Source of the DNA: Paramecium octaurelia
Taxonomy: Eukaryota; Ciliophora; Oligohymenophorea; Peniculida; Parameciidae
Length of the DNA stretch: 64,000 nt
Direction of reading: 5' to 3'
NCBI GenBank assembly: GCA_905182995.1
Contig: CAJJDP010000160.1
Coordinates: forward strand, 62,001-126,000
Shown here piece by piece: positions 49,375-61,739 of the stretch. The position numbers and the translations under genes are program-made. The notes under the pieces were generated by a model. The model worked only from the letters and a program-made list of their open reading frames with translations. It searched no databases and was not told where the DNA came from. Every line of letters starts with the position of its first letter. The stretch's first letter is position 1.

Positions 49375-52300
49375 TCAAGCCAATCTGTTTATAATTTACA
49401 CCAATTAATCCTTATTTTCATATAAGATAGAGTGTCCACCCTCAATGTATTAGACTGTACGTTTATTCATTTGTATCTTCTTTGACAAGGCCACATTATT
49501 TACATCCAGAGTCTCATCCTACAGGAATGTTTACAATAAATCAGCCTCAGATATGTTGACCAAACAATTCTTTAAGGAATGGTATACCTACACACTAAGA
49601 ATCAGTTTTTGGAATCTCTCCATAAACGAAGGACTTTACAACAAACCTAAAATTAGATTGTAAACTATACCCTCCAAAATGATTTACCTGCCCAATTGAT
49701 TGATTGGATTCTGGTGCAAAACACAGGAAAGCAGATCCTCAGAAATTGGTCGAGTATTCATAATCGTATTAGTGTATTCAAAGGCAAGTTCTGGCATATC
49801 GGCTGGTTGAGATTCGAATATTTTGATTGATTGAGCAAAGAAGCTTCGTAATTAAGGGTAAATGGATGTGTATGAATTAACAAAAGCAATCTGGCTGAAT
49901 TGAATTGTATTTTGAGATTGTACAACTAATTTGATTTGAACAATGTCTTACTGAATGCTTAGGCATGAAATCCTCCAGATCCCACTCCCAAGATCTTTAA
50001 TGTATCAGTTTGTAAGTCAATTTTGCCCTTGGTAGATAGTTCATATAGTATTTAATCTAAGATGCCTGCTATGTAGATATTTGTGTATGCTTGCTTCTTA
50101 TTGAATAAGGTGTAGGCTTATCCAGGAGTGTTTAAGAGAAGTACCTTCTTATTTTAGGCTTCATTGATCAAATCCACTATGATTGGATAATATCTAAGAT
50201 ATAATTGATAATAATACTCAAAAAAGGATTCGAACATGTCGTGGAGTATGATTATCAAATCTATTCCCGATTGAGAACTCTTCTCCTTCTTCTTGGTTAT
50301 GTTACTCTCAAATAAAGCATACGGAACAGCAGTCTGAGAATCAACTACCAAATACTCCAATTGTGTAATTTCAAAACAAGGAGGTGGGTATTTCATCATC
50401 TCACAGACTTCTTCAATTTATAATGCTCTTAATTGATCATATTTCAATTCATATGATAATGCTTACATCGGAGTACTTAATTAGAATTGATACAATTTCC
50501 TTACTATATCAAAATTAACATGATAATAATAATGAGATGAAGTTGAAAGTAAGATTTATTAAACACCTTCCTATATCTTTTCATTATAGTATTCCTTCTG
50601 TATGGCTCTGCATTCCTACTCCTTTTTAGAAGTCCTGATTAACATCCTCTTTATCTCCTCTGCTCTCCCTTGTAACTCCTTATTCTCCTACTGGCTTGTG
50701 TCTATTCTTCTAACATTTGGGGCTTTCTGTTCTGCAAGTAAGTAAATTAAATTATAAGACTCATTTCTAAAATCTTGAGATTGTTCCATCTGACTAGGCT
50801 TTTAAAATTGCTCCAATTTTTAATAATTCAAATAACCCAATGTCAATCTATTAATTTCTATTTACTTGCACACATCTCTAAACTTTTAAGGCGATGCCGT
50901 TTTAGAGGTTCTGCTCTCAGGTATAGAAGTAATTAGAAAATTTCTCTTTTGTGTTGGAGCTCTGAATATTCGAAAAGATTTAGTTGATGTAGTTGATTTC
51001 ATTTATAGTTTCTCCTGCCTTTTGAGAATGTTTTCTTCTCTCTTTCTACGTCTTTCTGCTTCTTCATCTACTTATAAGGAGGGAGTCTTTTTTTCATTGA
51101 TAAATTAAACTCCGTTTTTAATGTCCTTTTTGAGTTAAGATTCAAAGTGTCTTTGAATCATCGAATAGATTATGAAGCAATTCTTACAGATTTTGACAGA
51201 TTTGTATAGATTGATTAAGGCTTGAACGTCTGAATTCTCTTTGCTAAATGGATGCTGTTATTCGTCTTTAATTTCAGGATGTTCTTCTGGATTGTAATTT
51301 TCTAAATGAATTTTGTATTTTTTAAAAAGTTCTATGACTTCTTTATGATCATCTCGAGTACGCACTATTAATTACAATGAGATTTCATAAGGTAAGTTGG
51401 TGCTCATATTACTGACTGTCTATTTGGATTCCTTAAACACATTCTTATAGGTTTCCAATAGACCTTTCCTTAATTGCAAAGGTCCTCTTTAAATAAATTA
51501 TATGCTATACTTGTTTTTTTCTATTAATTTATAATTGCAAAAATCCCCTTGACACCTCTCAAGTATTAAGTGTTTGTAGAGAGTTTTGCTCAATTTCTTG
51601 TCCTCCTCCACAATTTGATTCGGATACTTTTTGAATTCATTGTTTGCATTCTTATCCAATCTGAACTATTTGCACGCCATCATGAAATTATCAAATTAAC
51701 CATTGCTAGCTATTTCATCTCTTAAACCCCTTTGATACGGTGCTTCATATGAGACTAAAAGGTACCTCCGCTTTGGATTTAAATAGAGATCTATTTGATG
51801 CCAGCGAAATAGATCTGTTCTCTTTGATCAACAATGAACTTGGGAGTGAATTTGCGTATTTTGACTTTGAATACCTTTTCGAGATAGAATGCTATCTTTT
51901 TTGTCTCCTTTCGGGATTAGTAAATTATATTGATACTTCTTGGAAGCGTTGGTTTAGAGTAGAATTACAATATTTGAACATGGTCTGCACTTTCTGAACC
52001 TCCTATTGTCTGACTGGAATTTAACCACTACTTTGGACTGGCATCAAGAGTGTTTGGAAAGGATTGCTGGATTTAGCAGTTGTACTTTTGTTCACTCTTT
52101 TGATTGTGAGAGTTTTCTTGAAAAACTTGAAAGTGATTGGAATGAAATCAACATCATAATGGTACTCAACGTAGTAGACTTCATCTGCAAACTATTAATC
52201 TAGCTACTTTGATTTTCAATGTACTATTGCATGTATGCCAAAGATGAGAGATCTTTGCCTTCAACAAAGAATTGCAATAACTCTTAACGATTCATAGGTA

Positions 52301-52664
52301 CACCCTCATTCCTTTTCATTTGCAAAAATGCTATTGGAGTTTCCTTCGATATTATAAAAGAAAATAGTACTTCTTTGAATTGAGCACATTGTCTTGCTTG
52401 CTCAACCAATTGAGTCAGGGTGTCTATCTTAATGTCCTTAGGGAATTTGATACCAAGTAATGCCTTGGCAATTTCGAGGTTAGAGAGTTTGTCAGAATTC
52501 TTTTTCATGACCACTTGAGTGTTTTTGGGATTGAAGAGCCAAACCTTAGGCATAAGCTTATCGAAGATGATGGTCTATGGTATAAGACATGGCAACTTGT
52601 TGTTCTTTTTGGTGCACATCTCATAGAAACCCCATTAAGAAGTTAGTTCTAATTGATCTTCCAT
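49375..52664 (-). CDS. 1,071-aa protein with C-terminal alpha/beta-hydrolase fold
   Basis: Three introns are required: 23 nt (CAG), 25 nt (GTTCAT...CAG) and 26 nt (TAG). The remaining 3,216 nt form one frame. The N-terminal 600 residues hold WLFNPKNTQVVMKK, a VYYVEYHYDVDFIPITFKFF patch, an RWHQIDLYLNPKRRYLLVSY patch and a basic coiled-coil middle. None of these is recognised. From about residue 690 the text becomes hydrolase-like: GIDLIIILHDMFESFFEYY, KVLLLNTPGQAY, LGVGSGGFHA (nucleophile elbow with Ser in GxSxG) and, at the end, VQYIEGGHSILYENKDQLVQ with a His where the catalytic base is expected. An intracellular lipase or esterase is possible. The start lies 15 nt after the preceding gene. 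Confidence 0.7.
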
Positions 52665-52679
52665 AATTATATTAATAAA

Positions 52680-54942
52680 TCAATATCCAAGCAACATGAT
52701 GACCAAGAATATTGAATACATGATGGTCTGGTAAGAAGATGTTCCTGGGTTTGAACCAATGCCGATATTTTTTGCGACATAAACAGACTAAGAAATAGTA
52801 ATTAATATATAGTACTCCTGCATATGGTTGGACAGATTGGAGACATCTTTTTTCAAAGTTGTAAAATCCATATTTACATATAGCACATCCATTTTGGGTG
52901 GTTGGGTTCTATTCATTACTCAATGTTGAAGTAGTATATCCTTCAGCACAATTTGCCTAACTTAAAGAAACGCAGCCTCCATTTGAGAGTACATAACCAG
53001 AGACACAAGAAATACAAACTTAACCTGGAGCAGCACAAGTTGCACATTCAGTTGGGCACTTCAAACAATATGAAGTGGATCCTGTGCCTGTGTTGATGCT
53101 GGATAAGAAATATCCATCTAAACACACTTGGCATGTATTAGGACTTTGAGAAGTACAAGTAGCACAATTTGCAACTCCACATTGTGTGCATTCACCACCA
53201 GATACATAGTAAGTTATTGCACACTTAGTACAAGTTGGACCTGATGCACATTAAATACAATTCTAATCACAAGCAGAACATGTTGTGGTAGTACCAGTGG
53301 AGTAAAAATAGTTGACTGCACAAGCACTGCAAGTTATTGAATTGCTTGGTGATCCAGAACAAGCTGTACATCCTTGAGGTAATGAGGAAGTTAGGGTTGG
53401 ATTGCAAACCAAACAATTTGCGTTGTTATATAATTTACTTTATGAAGTACATGTTGCACATGTATATTGAGTGGCACTAGTTGCTACAATGGTTACACAT
53501 TGTAAATTTTGAGTTGATGGAACACAAATAGTTTAAGCTTAAGTAGTACCTTAGGCAGGTAGAGTATACAAATAATATCCATCTTAGCATTGAGTTGGTA
53601 CAACACCAGTAAGGGATGAATTTTCAACTGGTCCTTGACATCTCAAAAATGAATCTGATGCTTGTGTGCATGATTTACAAGTAACTATACCATTTGAATC
53701 CTTTACGCCATAGTATCTAAAGTATATTGATAATATTATACGTGTCCCAACAAGTAGTACATGATGTTTATAAACCAGCTGTTTATTATCCAGATGGAAC
53801 TGTGCAACTATCACAGTTTCCACATTAATAACAAATACCTGATCCACTTGGGTCTAAGGCATATCCAGCTATACAAGAAGAACACTTTGGATTTGCTCCA
53901 GAAGTTGTTAATTAGGTGTTGATAGAAGCACACTTATTGAGAGGATAACATAAGTTATCTGTATATTTGTAGTATGAGGTAGAGCAATCAGTGCATTATG
54001 TTGATGAAGTACATGATGAACATCCAGTTGGACATACATTACAAGATAAAATGATAGTGTTGGTTGTATCTTTAGTAGGATAATAACCAGTTTTGCATTG
54101 AGTACAATTTGAGCCTTGACAAGCAGCACAATATCCACTTGTGAGACAACTGACACAGGCACCTGCAAACTATGCATTAGAGGATGTCAATGGGGTACTG
54201 CTTGTTGATTATTACCAATAATAACCATCATTACATTATGAACAAGTATAACTAAAATATATCGATATATATAATTACGCTGAATTACATGATTTACAAT
54301 TGGACATTGTCTAAGAGCAGACACTGCAAAATGATTCTCCAGGGAATTTGTAGTATGTTTACCAAGTTGTGATCCAATCATTTTAATTGTTGGAGCCTGA
54401 GGTTGTTGATGTGAATTTCAAGTCCCAATTTAAAAAGTATCCAGTCTAACAGGTTGTGCAAACTGCATTGTCATCCCATGATGAACAATATCTATTATTG
54501 ATACAAACACCTCCTTTAAGTGTGTAATCGGAGCTGCATGCTGTGCATACATAAGCATCTTAGTTTTAGTTTAAACCATAAGTAGTACAACCGATTGGTA
54601 TGAGAACACAAACACTTAAAATAAATTTTGCTGCAATACCCATTAATTAATGTATAACCAGTAGTACATGTCAAAGAAGTTGCCTCATAATAAGCACTGC
54701 AAGTATAATAACCACCCACTACTGCGTCAGCGTTTTTGCATGGCATGCATGCTTGGTTGTTCCAATAATACCCTATAATGATCATAATATAGAATACCAT
54801 TTCTGCACAATGAATTTGTCCTTGTCGCTTATTTAGCTACATTGGCTCCGTATGTGACACAACCATATCCATTTGATGGGCATGTGACTATCACTGCCCC
54901 TTTTACAACTAAAAGCAATGCTATGCAGAAGAGAACTCTCAT
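52680..54942 (-). CDS. Cys-rich furin-repeat surface protein, 710 aa
   Basis: Signal peptide MRVLFCIALLLVVKGAVIV, then more than ten repeats of the CxxC...C spacing found in furin-like and growth-factor-receptor Cys-rich modules (for example CTTCQTGYF, CSQCNDGYYW, CVSCLTSGYCAACQG, CPTGCSSC). The C-terminus has a single membrane helix, YQTIMYSIFLVIMLLGY, and almost no cytoplasmic tail. Such proteins are a large expanded family in Paramecium and sit on the cell or ciliary surface; ligands are unknown. Five introns of 25 (TAG), 25 (AAG), 27 (TAG), 25 (TAG) and 28 nt (TAG). The 27-nt one does not break the frame but disrupts the Cys spacing if retained. Confidence 0.85.
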
Positions 54943-55003
54943 TTTAATTTATTAATAATTTAAGATTTTACATTAAGCCAAGTATAAATATCTGTTAATT
55001 ATA

Positions 55004-56742
55004 ATGAACTCACCTTCTAGCAATTAGTTGCTTCAAAAACTTCAAAATTTGCATTTAACTCAAAAGAAAATCATCCAACACTCGCATTCACCAAAACATT
55101 CAGAAATCAACTAATTCCTCCATACTCCATCACCAATCCCCTATCTTCCAATCAAACAATATGATGTCGGATAGCTGACTGACCGCATTGTCAAAGAAAT
55201 GGATAAGCACACCTCATTCTCCAAAATTGAGAACCCCCTTGAAATTCAACATTATTAATATGCCAATCCGCCAATATAAATATCATCCTTAACCCACATT
55301 GATAAAAAGCTCAAGCAGCTTAAATATGCCAAGGACCATGATCACAATATTTTTGCAGCAATTTTAACAAAAATGAAACTCTTTTGTCTAGATAATTCAA
55401 CAATTTGCTTTGATTTTTATAGATGCACCGATCTTATTCTACTCAAATATATGATCTATCTATTGATCTTAGAATTGAACCAAGAAACCCCCAATAATTA
55501 ACAAGAACCAGGTCCAGAGCAGAGGCAACAATTCCAAAGTATGGTCAAGGACATTGTCATAATGGTTTATGAAATCATAGAAAAAATCAAATCTAAATAG
55601 CACATTACTTCTTAAATGGACATCCTTAATAATTAATTGATCAAAATTTAAAATTCCTTTAAGCCTCAACCCAATAGTTCTGTTCAAACGATCAAGAAAC
55701 CATCACATCATAGAGAGTTCGGTAGCTGTAATTTAGAGAATAGCAAAGCTTCTTACCATTAAAATAAACTTGCTACTGAAATTAGCACTAATTCTAATCA
55801 TCATTTAAATAATGGATAATAAAAGATAATCAAATACCAGATTGATGAATTGGAATAGAAATCTAAGATTATTACCTCCTTAAATGACTAAATTTTGAAA
55901 TTATAAAATAATAATAAATAATAAATTCTTTCAATTTCGGAGTTAAATGTTAAAATTGAATCTATCATTTCTTAATTGCAATCTAAAACTGATGAAGTAT
56001 GCTATAATTAATATTTATTTTATAGTTAGAGCAATTAAAAAAGCAATATGATCTTTTAAAGTCAAGTAACCAGATTTGTAAAGAGGAAAAAGATCAATAT
56101 TTTAATCTTTACCATGATTTTGAAGTGGAAAATATAACACTTAAATAAAATCTTGAGAAATATCAAGTAGTTATTTTATATCAACTAGGTGGTTCATGAT
56201 TAAATAAAGTCACAGTTTGATTAATATTAAAATGAAACTTACTCTTCTTATTAATAATAATGTAATCAACTACAATAAATTAAAGATAATGAGATAAAAT
56301 AATTAAAAATAGAATTAAATGAAAAATCTTCTATCATTGTAAAAATATTTATAAATCTATTTAGAACTAATTATTAGAGGATGCCTTATTTTTTGGTAAG
56401 TAATACAAATAAATTGTTGAGAGAATAGTTACTATATCATAAGAGGACTTTGGGAAAGAGATGTAACAAATGCAGAAGGAGATTATGCTTTTAGAAAACT
56501 CTGTGAATGCTAAGTTCAATGCGATATCGAGTTATTCAGAGAATATGATATATGATTCAGGCCAGGATTTTTTATAATAGAGTCAATTATCTAATAAGTT
56601 GGTAAGTAAGGCTTAATCTCCCAAGAGTGGAAATCAATAGTAAAGCAGGGCTTGTGAGTTCCTTAATGGTTAAAAAAATTAGTTTGAACTGATGCACATG
56701 CTTTTGGCTTAATGTCTAGTACTTGAGGAATTTTTATTATGA
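55004..56742 (+). CDS. Coiled-coil protein, 553 aa
   Basis: Three TAG introns (29, 22 and 26 nt) give 554 codons from MNSPSSNQLLQKLQNL to TGA. Residues 1-110 are Ser/Pro/His-rich. A short globular helical part around residues 115-190 contains Cys and aromatic residues (LFCLDNSTICFDFYRC). Residues 270-480 are coiled coil rich in Gln, Lys, Glu and Asn. No membrane segment or catalytic motif. The gene diverges from the Cys-rich surface protein with a 61-nt spacer, so the two may share a promoter. Not recognised. Confidence 0.7.
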
Positions 56743-56871
56743 TTATAGAACATGTTAATTGAGACAGGATCTAAGTGATTTAATAATTTAATAAACAATT
56801 GGGTTGTAAATTAAGACTTTCTTATTTATTGCTATATGCTGTAATGAACGCTTCTTTAATTAAATAATAAA

Positions 56872-58454
56872 ATGAAATATTGCATATTATTGTTCTGTCT
56901 CGCTTTTGTGTCATCATCATTCAAAGTGAACACAAATGATCAATTCATCGTGGATTCTGATGGTTTAAGACGAGTATTTCATGGGTAAACCTTATAATCA
57001 TGCTTAGTGTAAATGTTGTTTACAAATTGCCCCCATATTATCCCCCAGTATCAGAAGGATTTGATCCCAATGATTCACTTTCTGATTTTGATTTGGATAA
57101 TTTAATCTCTTGGGGAATGACATTTATTAGATTGCACGTGGCTTGGGAGGGAGTTGAACCAGTTAGGGGATAATACAATTACACTTATTTAGAGGAAATC
57201 GACAAAATAGTGAAGAGATGTGAAGCCAAAGGAGTAACAGTGCTGTTGGACTCCCATTAAGATGTATTGAATAGATTCTTTTGTGGAAATGGATTCCCTG
57301 ATTGGACAATTGCCAGAACTAAATTAAAGGCATTTAAGTTCCCATATCCTTACATTTTCTCCAAGATACACACCGATGAGGAAGGAGTTCCTGTTATTGA
57401 GGATTGTTTAAAGAAGAAGTTCGCTCTTTATTATGTAACAGCCGAAGCTTCTAAAACATTCTAAAATCTTTTTGACAACAAGGATGGAATAGCAGATTCC
57501 TTTGCTGAATACTGGGGTGTTGTTGCTAATTACTTTAAAGATCATAAGAATGTAATTGGATATGAAATTATCAATGAACCAATTCAAGGATCAATATACC
57601 ATAGCATTAGAGAATTCTTGTTCCCCAATTATGGTAATAATCACAATCTTTTGCCTCTCTATAGAAAAGTGCATAAAGAAATCAGGAAGTATGATGATAA
57701 GAAGATAATCTTCTTTGAACCAGGGACCACTGATCTTTTCGGTGCTGGATTTAAAGATACTCCAGGAGGTGAAGAATTCAGAGATAGAGAAGTGTACAGT
57801 TATCACATTTATTGCTTTAATGTTGATGATTACAGCATTCCAAAGAATGAGAAAGTATGCAATTACATGGATTCATTCTTCTTTGCAACCAAAGAGAGTG
57901 TTGCCAAACATTTAGGAGTTGGTAAATTCTTGACTGAATTCGGAGCCATTCTTGATACTCCAAAAGGAAACAAGGAACTAGATTACTTATTGGACTTAAT
58001 GGAATCTAAATTCACTTCTTGGGCTTATTGGGAATTTAAGTATTATGCTGACATCACAACTCAGGCTCATCCTGGATAGATTGAGTCCTTCTATGATGAG
58101 TTTGGATAACTATACACAAACAAGGTCAAGACTCTTAGTAGGCCATATGTGACTAAGATATGCGGTAGTCCCAACAGTTCTACTTTCAATAAAGTTGATG
58201 AGAACTCTCATTTCTTGGACTTAGATTGGGAAGCCAGCAAGGAATGCAATGGAAAACAAACAGAGTTGTTCTTGTCTAGAGAGTATTATTTCGATGAAGT
58301 TTATGTCCACTTCAAGTAATGATATATTTCAATTAATAGAAATTGTGATGGATGCACCTTGTAAGCTATAAGCAAGTCATACTATGTGGTTGTATTACCT
58401 GATGATTTCAAAGAAGGAACAACAATCTCTTTGACCGTGACCAATTATGAATGA
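56872..58454 (+). CDS. Secreted GH5 endoglycoceramidase-like glycosidase
   Basis: 511 aa with signal peptide MKYCILLFCLAFVSSS. After a 23-nt intron the family opening RVFHGVNVVYKLPPYYP appears. Then come WGMTFIRLHVAWEGVEP, VTVLLDSHQDVLNRFFCGN, the acid/base GYEIINEP (Glu228) and the nucleophile FLTEFGA (Glu348). These are the hallmarks of clan A GH5, closest in wording to endoglycoceramidases, which cut the whole glycan from glycosphingolipids. Other GH5 specificities cannot be excluded. A beta-rich C-terminal domain carries Cys pairs (CDGC) and ends LTVTNYE. A second intron of 24 nt near the 3' end contains an in-frame TGA if retained. In ciliates such enzymes are likely phagosomal, for digesting food lipids. 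Confidence 0.85.
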
Positions 58455-58676
58455 AACAAATTAAATTATTTCATCAAAATATTTGTCTTTCTGTTTCCGA
58501 TCAACCTTCTAATTGACGACTATATGTTGGAGTAACATGAGTCTGGTGAGGTATGCTAAGATTGTGCAAGGAGATTATTTGATAGGGATAAAGTTATAGT
58601 AAAAATATGATATATCTTATTACGACTTGCGTGAATAATTGTTATTGATAAATAAATAAATAATTATTTAAAACAA

Positions 58677-59799
58677 ATGATGAATCACCAAGATTAAGCA
58701 TCATTTGATGATAGTCGTTTGTAATAGGAGATGAAGTAAACTGCCTAATTTTTTAATCCCCAATTAAGCTCATTGGGATAATCCATTAAATTTTAATAAA
58801 AACAAATATAAAGAGTGCCCTTCAAATCACCAAAAGAATAAGCATTCAAGCTTAGTTCAGAAGGCAAAAAGAATTTGTAACCTCAGATAAACAGCGAAAA
58901 GAGACCATCTCAAACCTTGAAAAAAGTCACTCTGACTAAATCTACTAAATAGTTTGTATAAAATAATCACATTACTCCTGTCATGCATAAATTTGGGTAT
59001 GGAATGATCTCTAATTAGCTCTCCTCCTAAATTAATTAAAGTTCCTTCTGTTAAACCATTTTCACCACCTCAACCCAAAACAAACAATGAATAAATTAAT
59101 ATAGTCTAGAATAATTCTGTTGCACCAGGCTTCCAAAGAAATGCAAATATCAAGTTTGGCCAACCTCTCAAAATTTCAGACAATGAATTTAACATCAGCA
59201 TGGCTGATCTGTAGCCTGTTCGAAAACACATCCCTACCAAACAAACTGAAGACTTTGTTAAACCCGAATATCCATCCTATCAAAAATCCTTATTGGATAG
59301 CAGACAATCTCAATATAATAGTGAATAAATGCAAAAATCCAATTCAACTGCATTTTTACCCCGAATTAATTAAACAAAAAAAATTTACAATAATCAACTT
59401 ATTGGGTACGGTTCTATCGGACAGTAATCCCAATAGGAGACAGCTTTAAGAACAAATTCCTCGAAATAAACTATCACTCCTGTCAATGAATTTATTAATT
59501 TCAACCTACCTAATGATGATGTGTCCAGAAAATCAAGAACCGCATAAGAACACTTAAGAGACTCTCAAGAATCTCAAAATTAAATAAAACAAGCATACAA
59601 ACTCATGAGCATGGATAAGCCAGATCAATTCAATCAATTACCACAAATACAATCCCCTCAAGCAAGCACTAAATAATAATTTGCATTTCAATCAACTGGA
59701 GGTTCATAGAAACCAAAGAATTTTCTGTAAAGAACTCCTCAAACTAAGATAATTAGTCGATTATTTTCATCAAAATCAGACAATAACTAAGTTATTTGA
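58677..59799 (+). CDS. Low-complexity Gln/Ser/Pro-rich protein, 366 aa
   Basis: One 22-nt intron (GTATGG...ATTAG) splits GFG-like text and joins MHKFG to SPPKLIKVPSVKPFSPP; the sum is 367 codons. The protein is rich in Gln, Ser, Pro, Lys and Asn throughout, with no hydrophobic stretch and no repeat unit. It contains SP and TP sites that could be kinase targets (for example RVPFKSPKEQ and PQTKIISRLF). Probably intrinsically disordered. No family recognised. The alternative frame with an ATG at 59120 is an internal shadow. Confidence 0.65.
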
Positions 59800-60387
59800 T
59801 AATTTTGCTATATTTAAATATAATAATTATTTATTACCTCGAATTCGACTGCCTCAATAATAAAGTGATTTTATAATATATTTATTATTTTTAATCACAA
59901 CAACTATATTCAAAGCAATCTATGGACTCAGAATAATGATGGGCTCTCAAATAATCCAAAATAATTATTAATCGATTGTATTTTTACCTCTACTTGAATT
60001 GACATTCAAAATTCATTTTTTCATTAAATTATAATGAGTTTTTTTAAAAAAAAGAAATTTAGTTTTTTTCTTAAGTCAGTAAGCTTGAATTGATAATGTT
60101 GTTTATATCAAAATAGTATGAAAATTCTTATCTAACGGTATGAGTCTTTGTTATACATAACTCTATAAGTTGGAGTAAAAAAATCAAATGAAATTAAGTA
60201 AAAATACGAAATAAACAAAGAGTTGAGAAAAAACGTTATGAATTCGATAATCAGGACGATTGTTGAAGTGAGATTTATCCTAATTAGAAGTAGTAAATAG
60301 ATGAATTGAGGGAGAACAGTTTGAGATTTTGAGTCAGTGAGGGGATTTTTGATGATCTGTTGTGTTTTAAAATAATTTTTTATATTA
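59800..60387. other. Intergenic region upstream of kinase
   Basis: 588 nt of A/T-rich sequence with an oligo-A/T patch near 60040-60075. A 105-codon minus-strand open frame that overlaps the kinase 5' exon has hydrophobic, low-complexity translation and is judged a chance frame. Confidence 0.6.
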
Positions 60388-61687
60388 ATGAACTCTAATA
60401 AAGCAGTTTCGGAGAATACAAGTGATTGTCGGAGTTTAAAATTGAACACGTCGATTTCTAAATATGGATCGAATAGGTATATTTGTGAAATATTATTAGC
60501 ACTAATATGCCTGGATCAAGCAGCAAGACATCTTCTACTACTATTTAAAAGAAAAGCCATAGGTATGTAGAGAGTGATAAATTAGTGACTTCTAGCCTAT
60601 GCAATAGACGTTGGGATAGGGCTCTTTTGGTTGGGTCACTCTAGTAAGGGAGATTTAGAGTGGGAGATTGTTTGCAATGAAAGCTGTATTGTTGAATGTT
60701 TAATGTCGTAGATGAAGAAGGGGGAGCTCTTCAAGTATTGCACAATTGATAATTTGAAGAGGGAGATAAAAATTTAACGTAAATTGAATCACCCTCATAT
60801 TATTAATCTGGATAGTTATTTCGAAGACAAGGTAAGGTCGATCTTTAATTTAAGACTAATGTATACCTCATTCTGGAATATGCGGAAGGAGGTTCTCTAT
60901 TTAAAAGGATAAAGAAGCAGCGTCGACTTTCTGAGGATGAGGCCTATCATTATCTCTATTAGACTTGTTTGGGAATCGAGTACTTGCACAAGATGAAGAT
61001 AATCCATCGTGATATAAAGGTAGTGTTAAATTGATATGTTGTGAATAGCCTGAAAATCTTCTGTTGGATGCGAAGGGGAACATAAAGATATGCGATTTCG
61101 GATGGTCCACTGAGATGGACAATCTGAAAAAGGCATTTTGTGGGACCATAGAATACATGGCACCGGAGATGATCAAGTCTCAAAGTACGAACTACAAATT
61201 GGACATCTGGTGTTTGGGTGTTCTGCTGTATGAGATGGTGTAGGGTAAGCCTCCATTTACAGGGAAGAATGATCAGGAAAAGTGTGTTGCCATTCTATCA
61301 GGGTAGTAGTTGAAATACGAGGAATTCGTGAGTGAAGATTGCAAGTCGTTGATTGCCATGATTCTACAGCCGAATCCATTTAACAGACCTTCGATTTAAG
61401 GCATTCTCAATCATAAATGGATGTTATCTAAGTAACAATCCAAATCTTACAATGACCAATTGAATTCCAGAAGCATCTCTATGTTGATGATGGAAGAATA
61501 TAGTCATTCTCCTTTGAAATCTTGTTAAACTGTGGTTTCTGAGAGGAAAACCAACAACAGGGAATGGGAAGAGTCGAAACAGAGAGCTCACCATTTTGTG
61601 TTCCATCAACCTTAAGCAGTAAACGAACAACCGGAACAAACTTTCTTCAGAAGAGTCCTGATTTCTCTTGGTTGTATAAATCGTTGA
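60388..61687 (+). CDS. Aurora-type Ser/Thr protein kinase, 391 aa
   Basis: Five introns (23, 23, 26, 23 and 29 nt; the fourth ends AAG, the others TAG). Kinase landmarks are complete: glycine loop LGQGSFGWV at about residue 62, FAMKA with the ATP Lys near 83, HRDIKPENLLL with the catalytic Asp near 175, and DFGWS near 195, the wording typical of Aurora kinases. CGTIEYMAPEMI, DIWCLGVLLYEM and RPSIQGILNHKWM follow. The activation segment reads KKAFCGT. Aurora has a phosphorylated Thr one or two residues before CGT; here only Ala and Phe are present. The N-terminal 60 and C-terminal 90 residues are Ser-rich. In ciliates Aurora-like kinases take part in mitosis, amitosis or ciliary length control. 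Confidence 0.85.
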
Positions 61688-61739
61688 AAATTATATATTT
61701 TAAATTCGTCTAGATTCGATAAAGCAAATAATATTAATA

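Noticed and set aside
51683..51683. ATG ATG pair as start of the hydrolase gene
   Set aside because: The frame is open upstream with sensible text and joins through 25-nt and 23-nt introns to a clear first exon at 52664.
60132..60449. Minus-strand 105-codon hydrophobic open frame
   Set aside because: It overlaps the first exon of the kinase and has A/T-driven composition; a chance frame is most likely.
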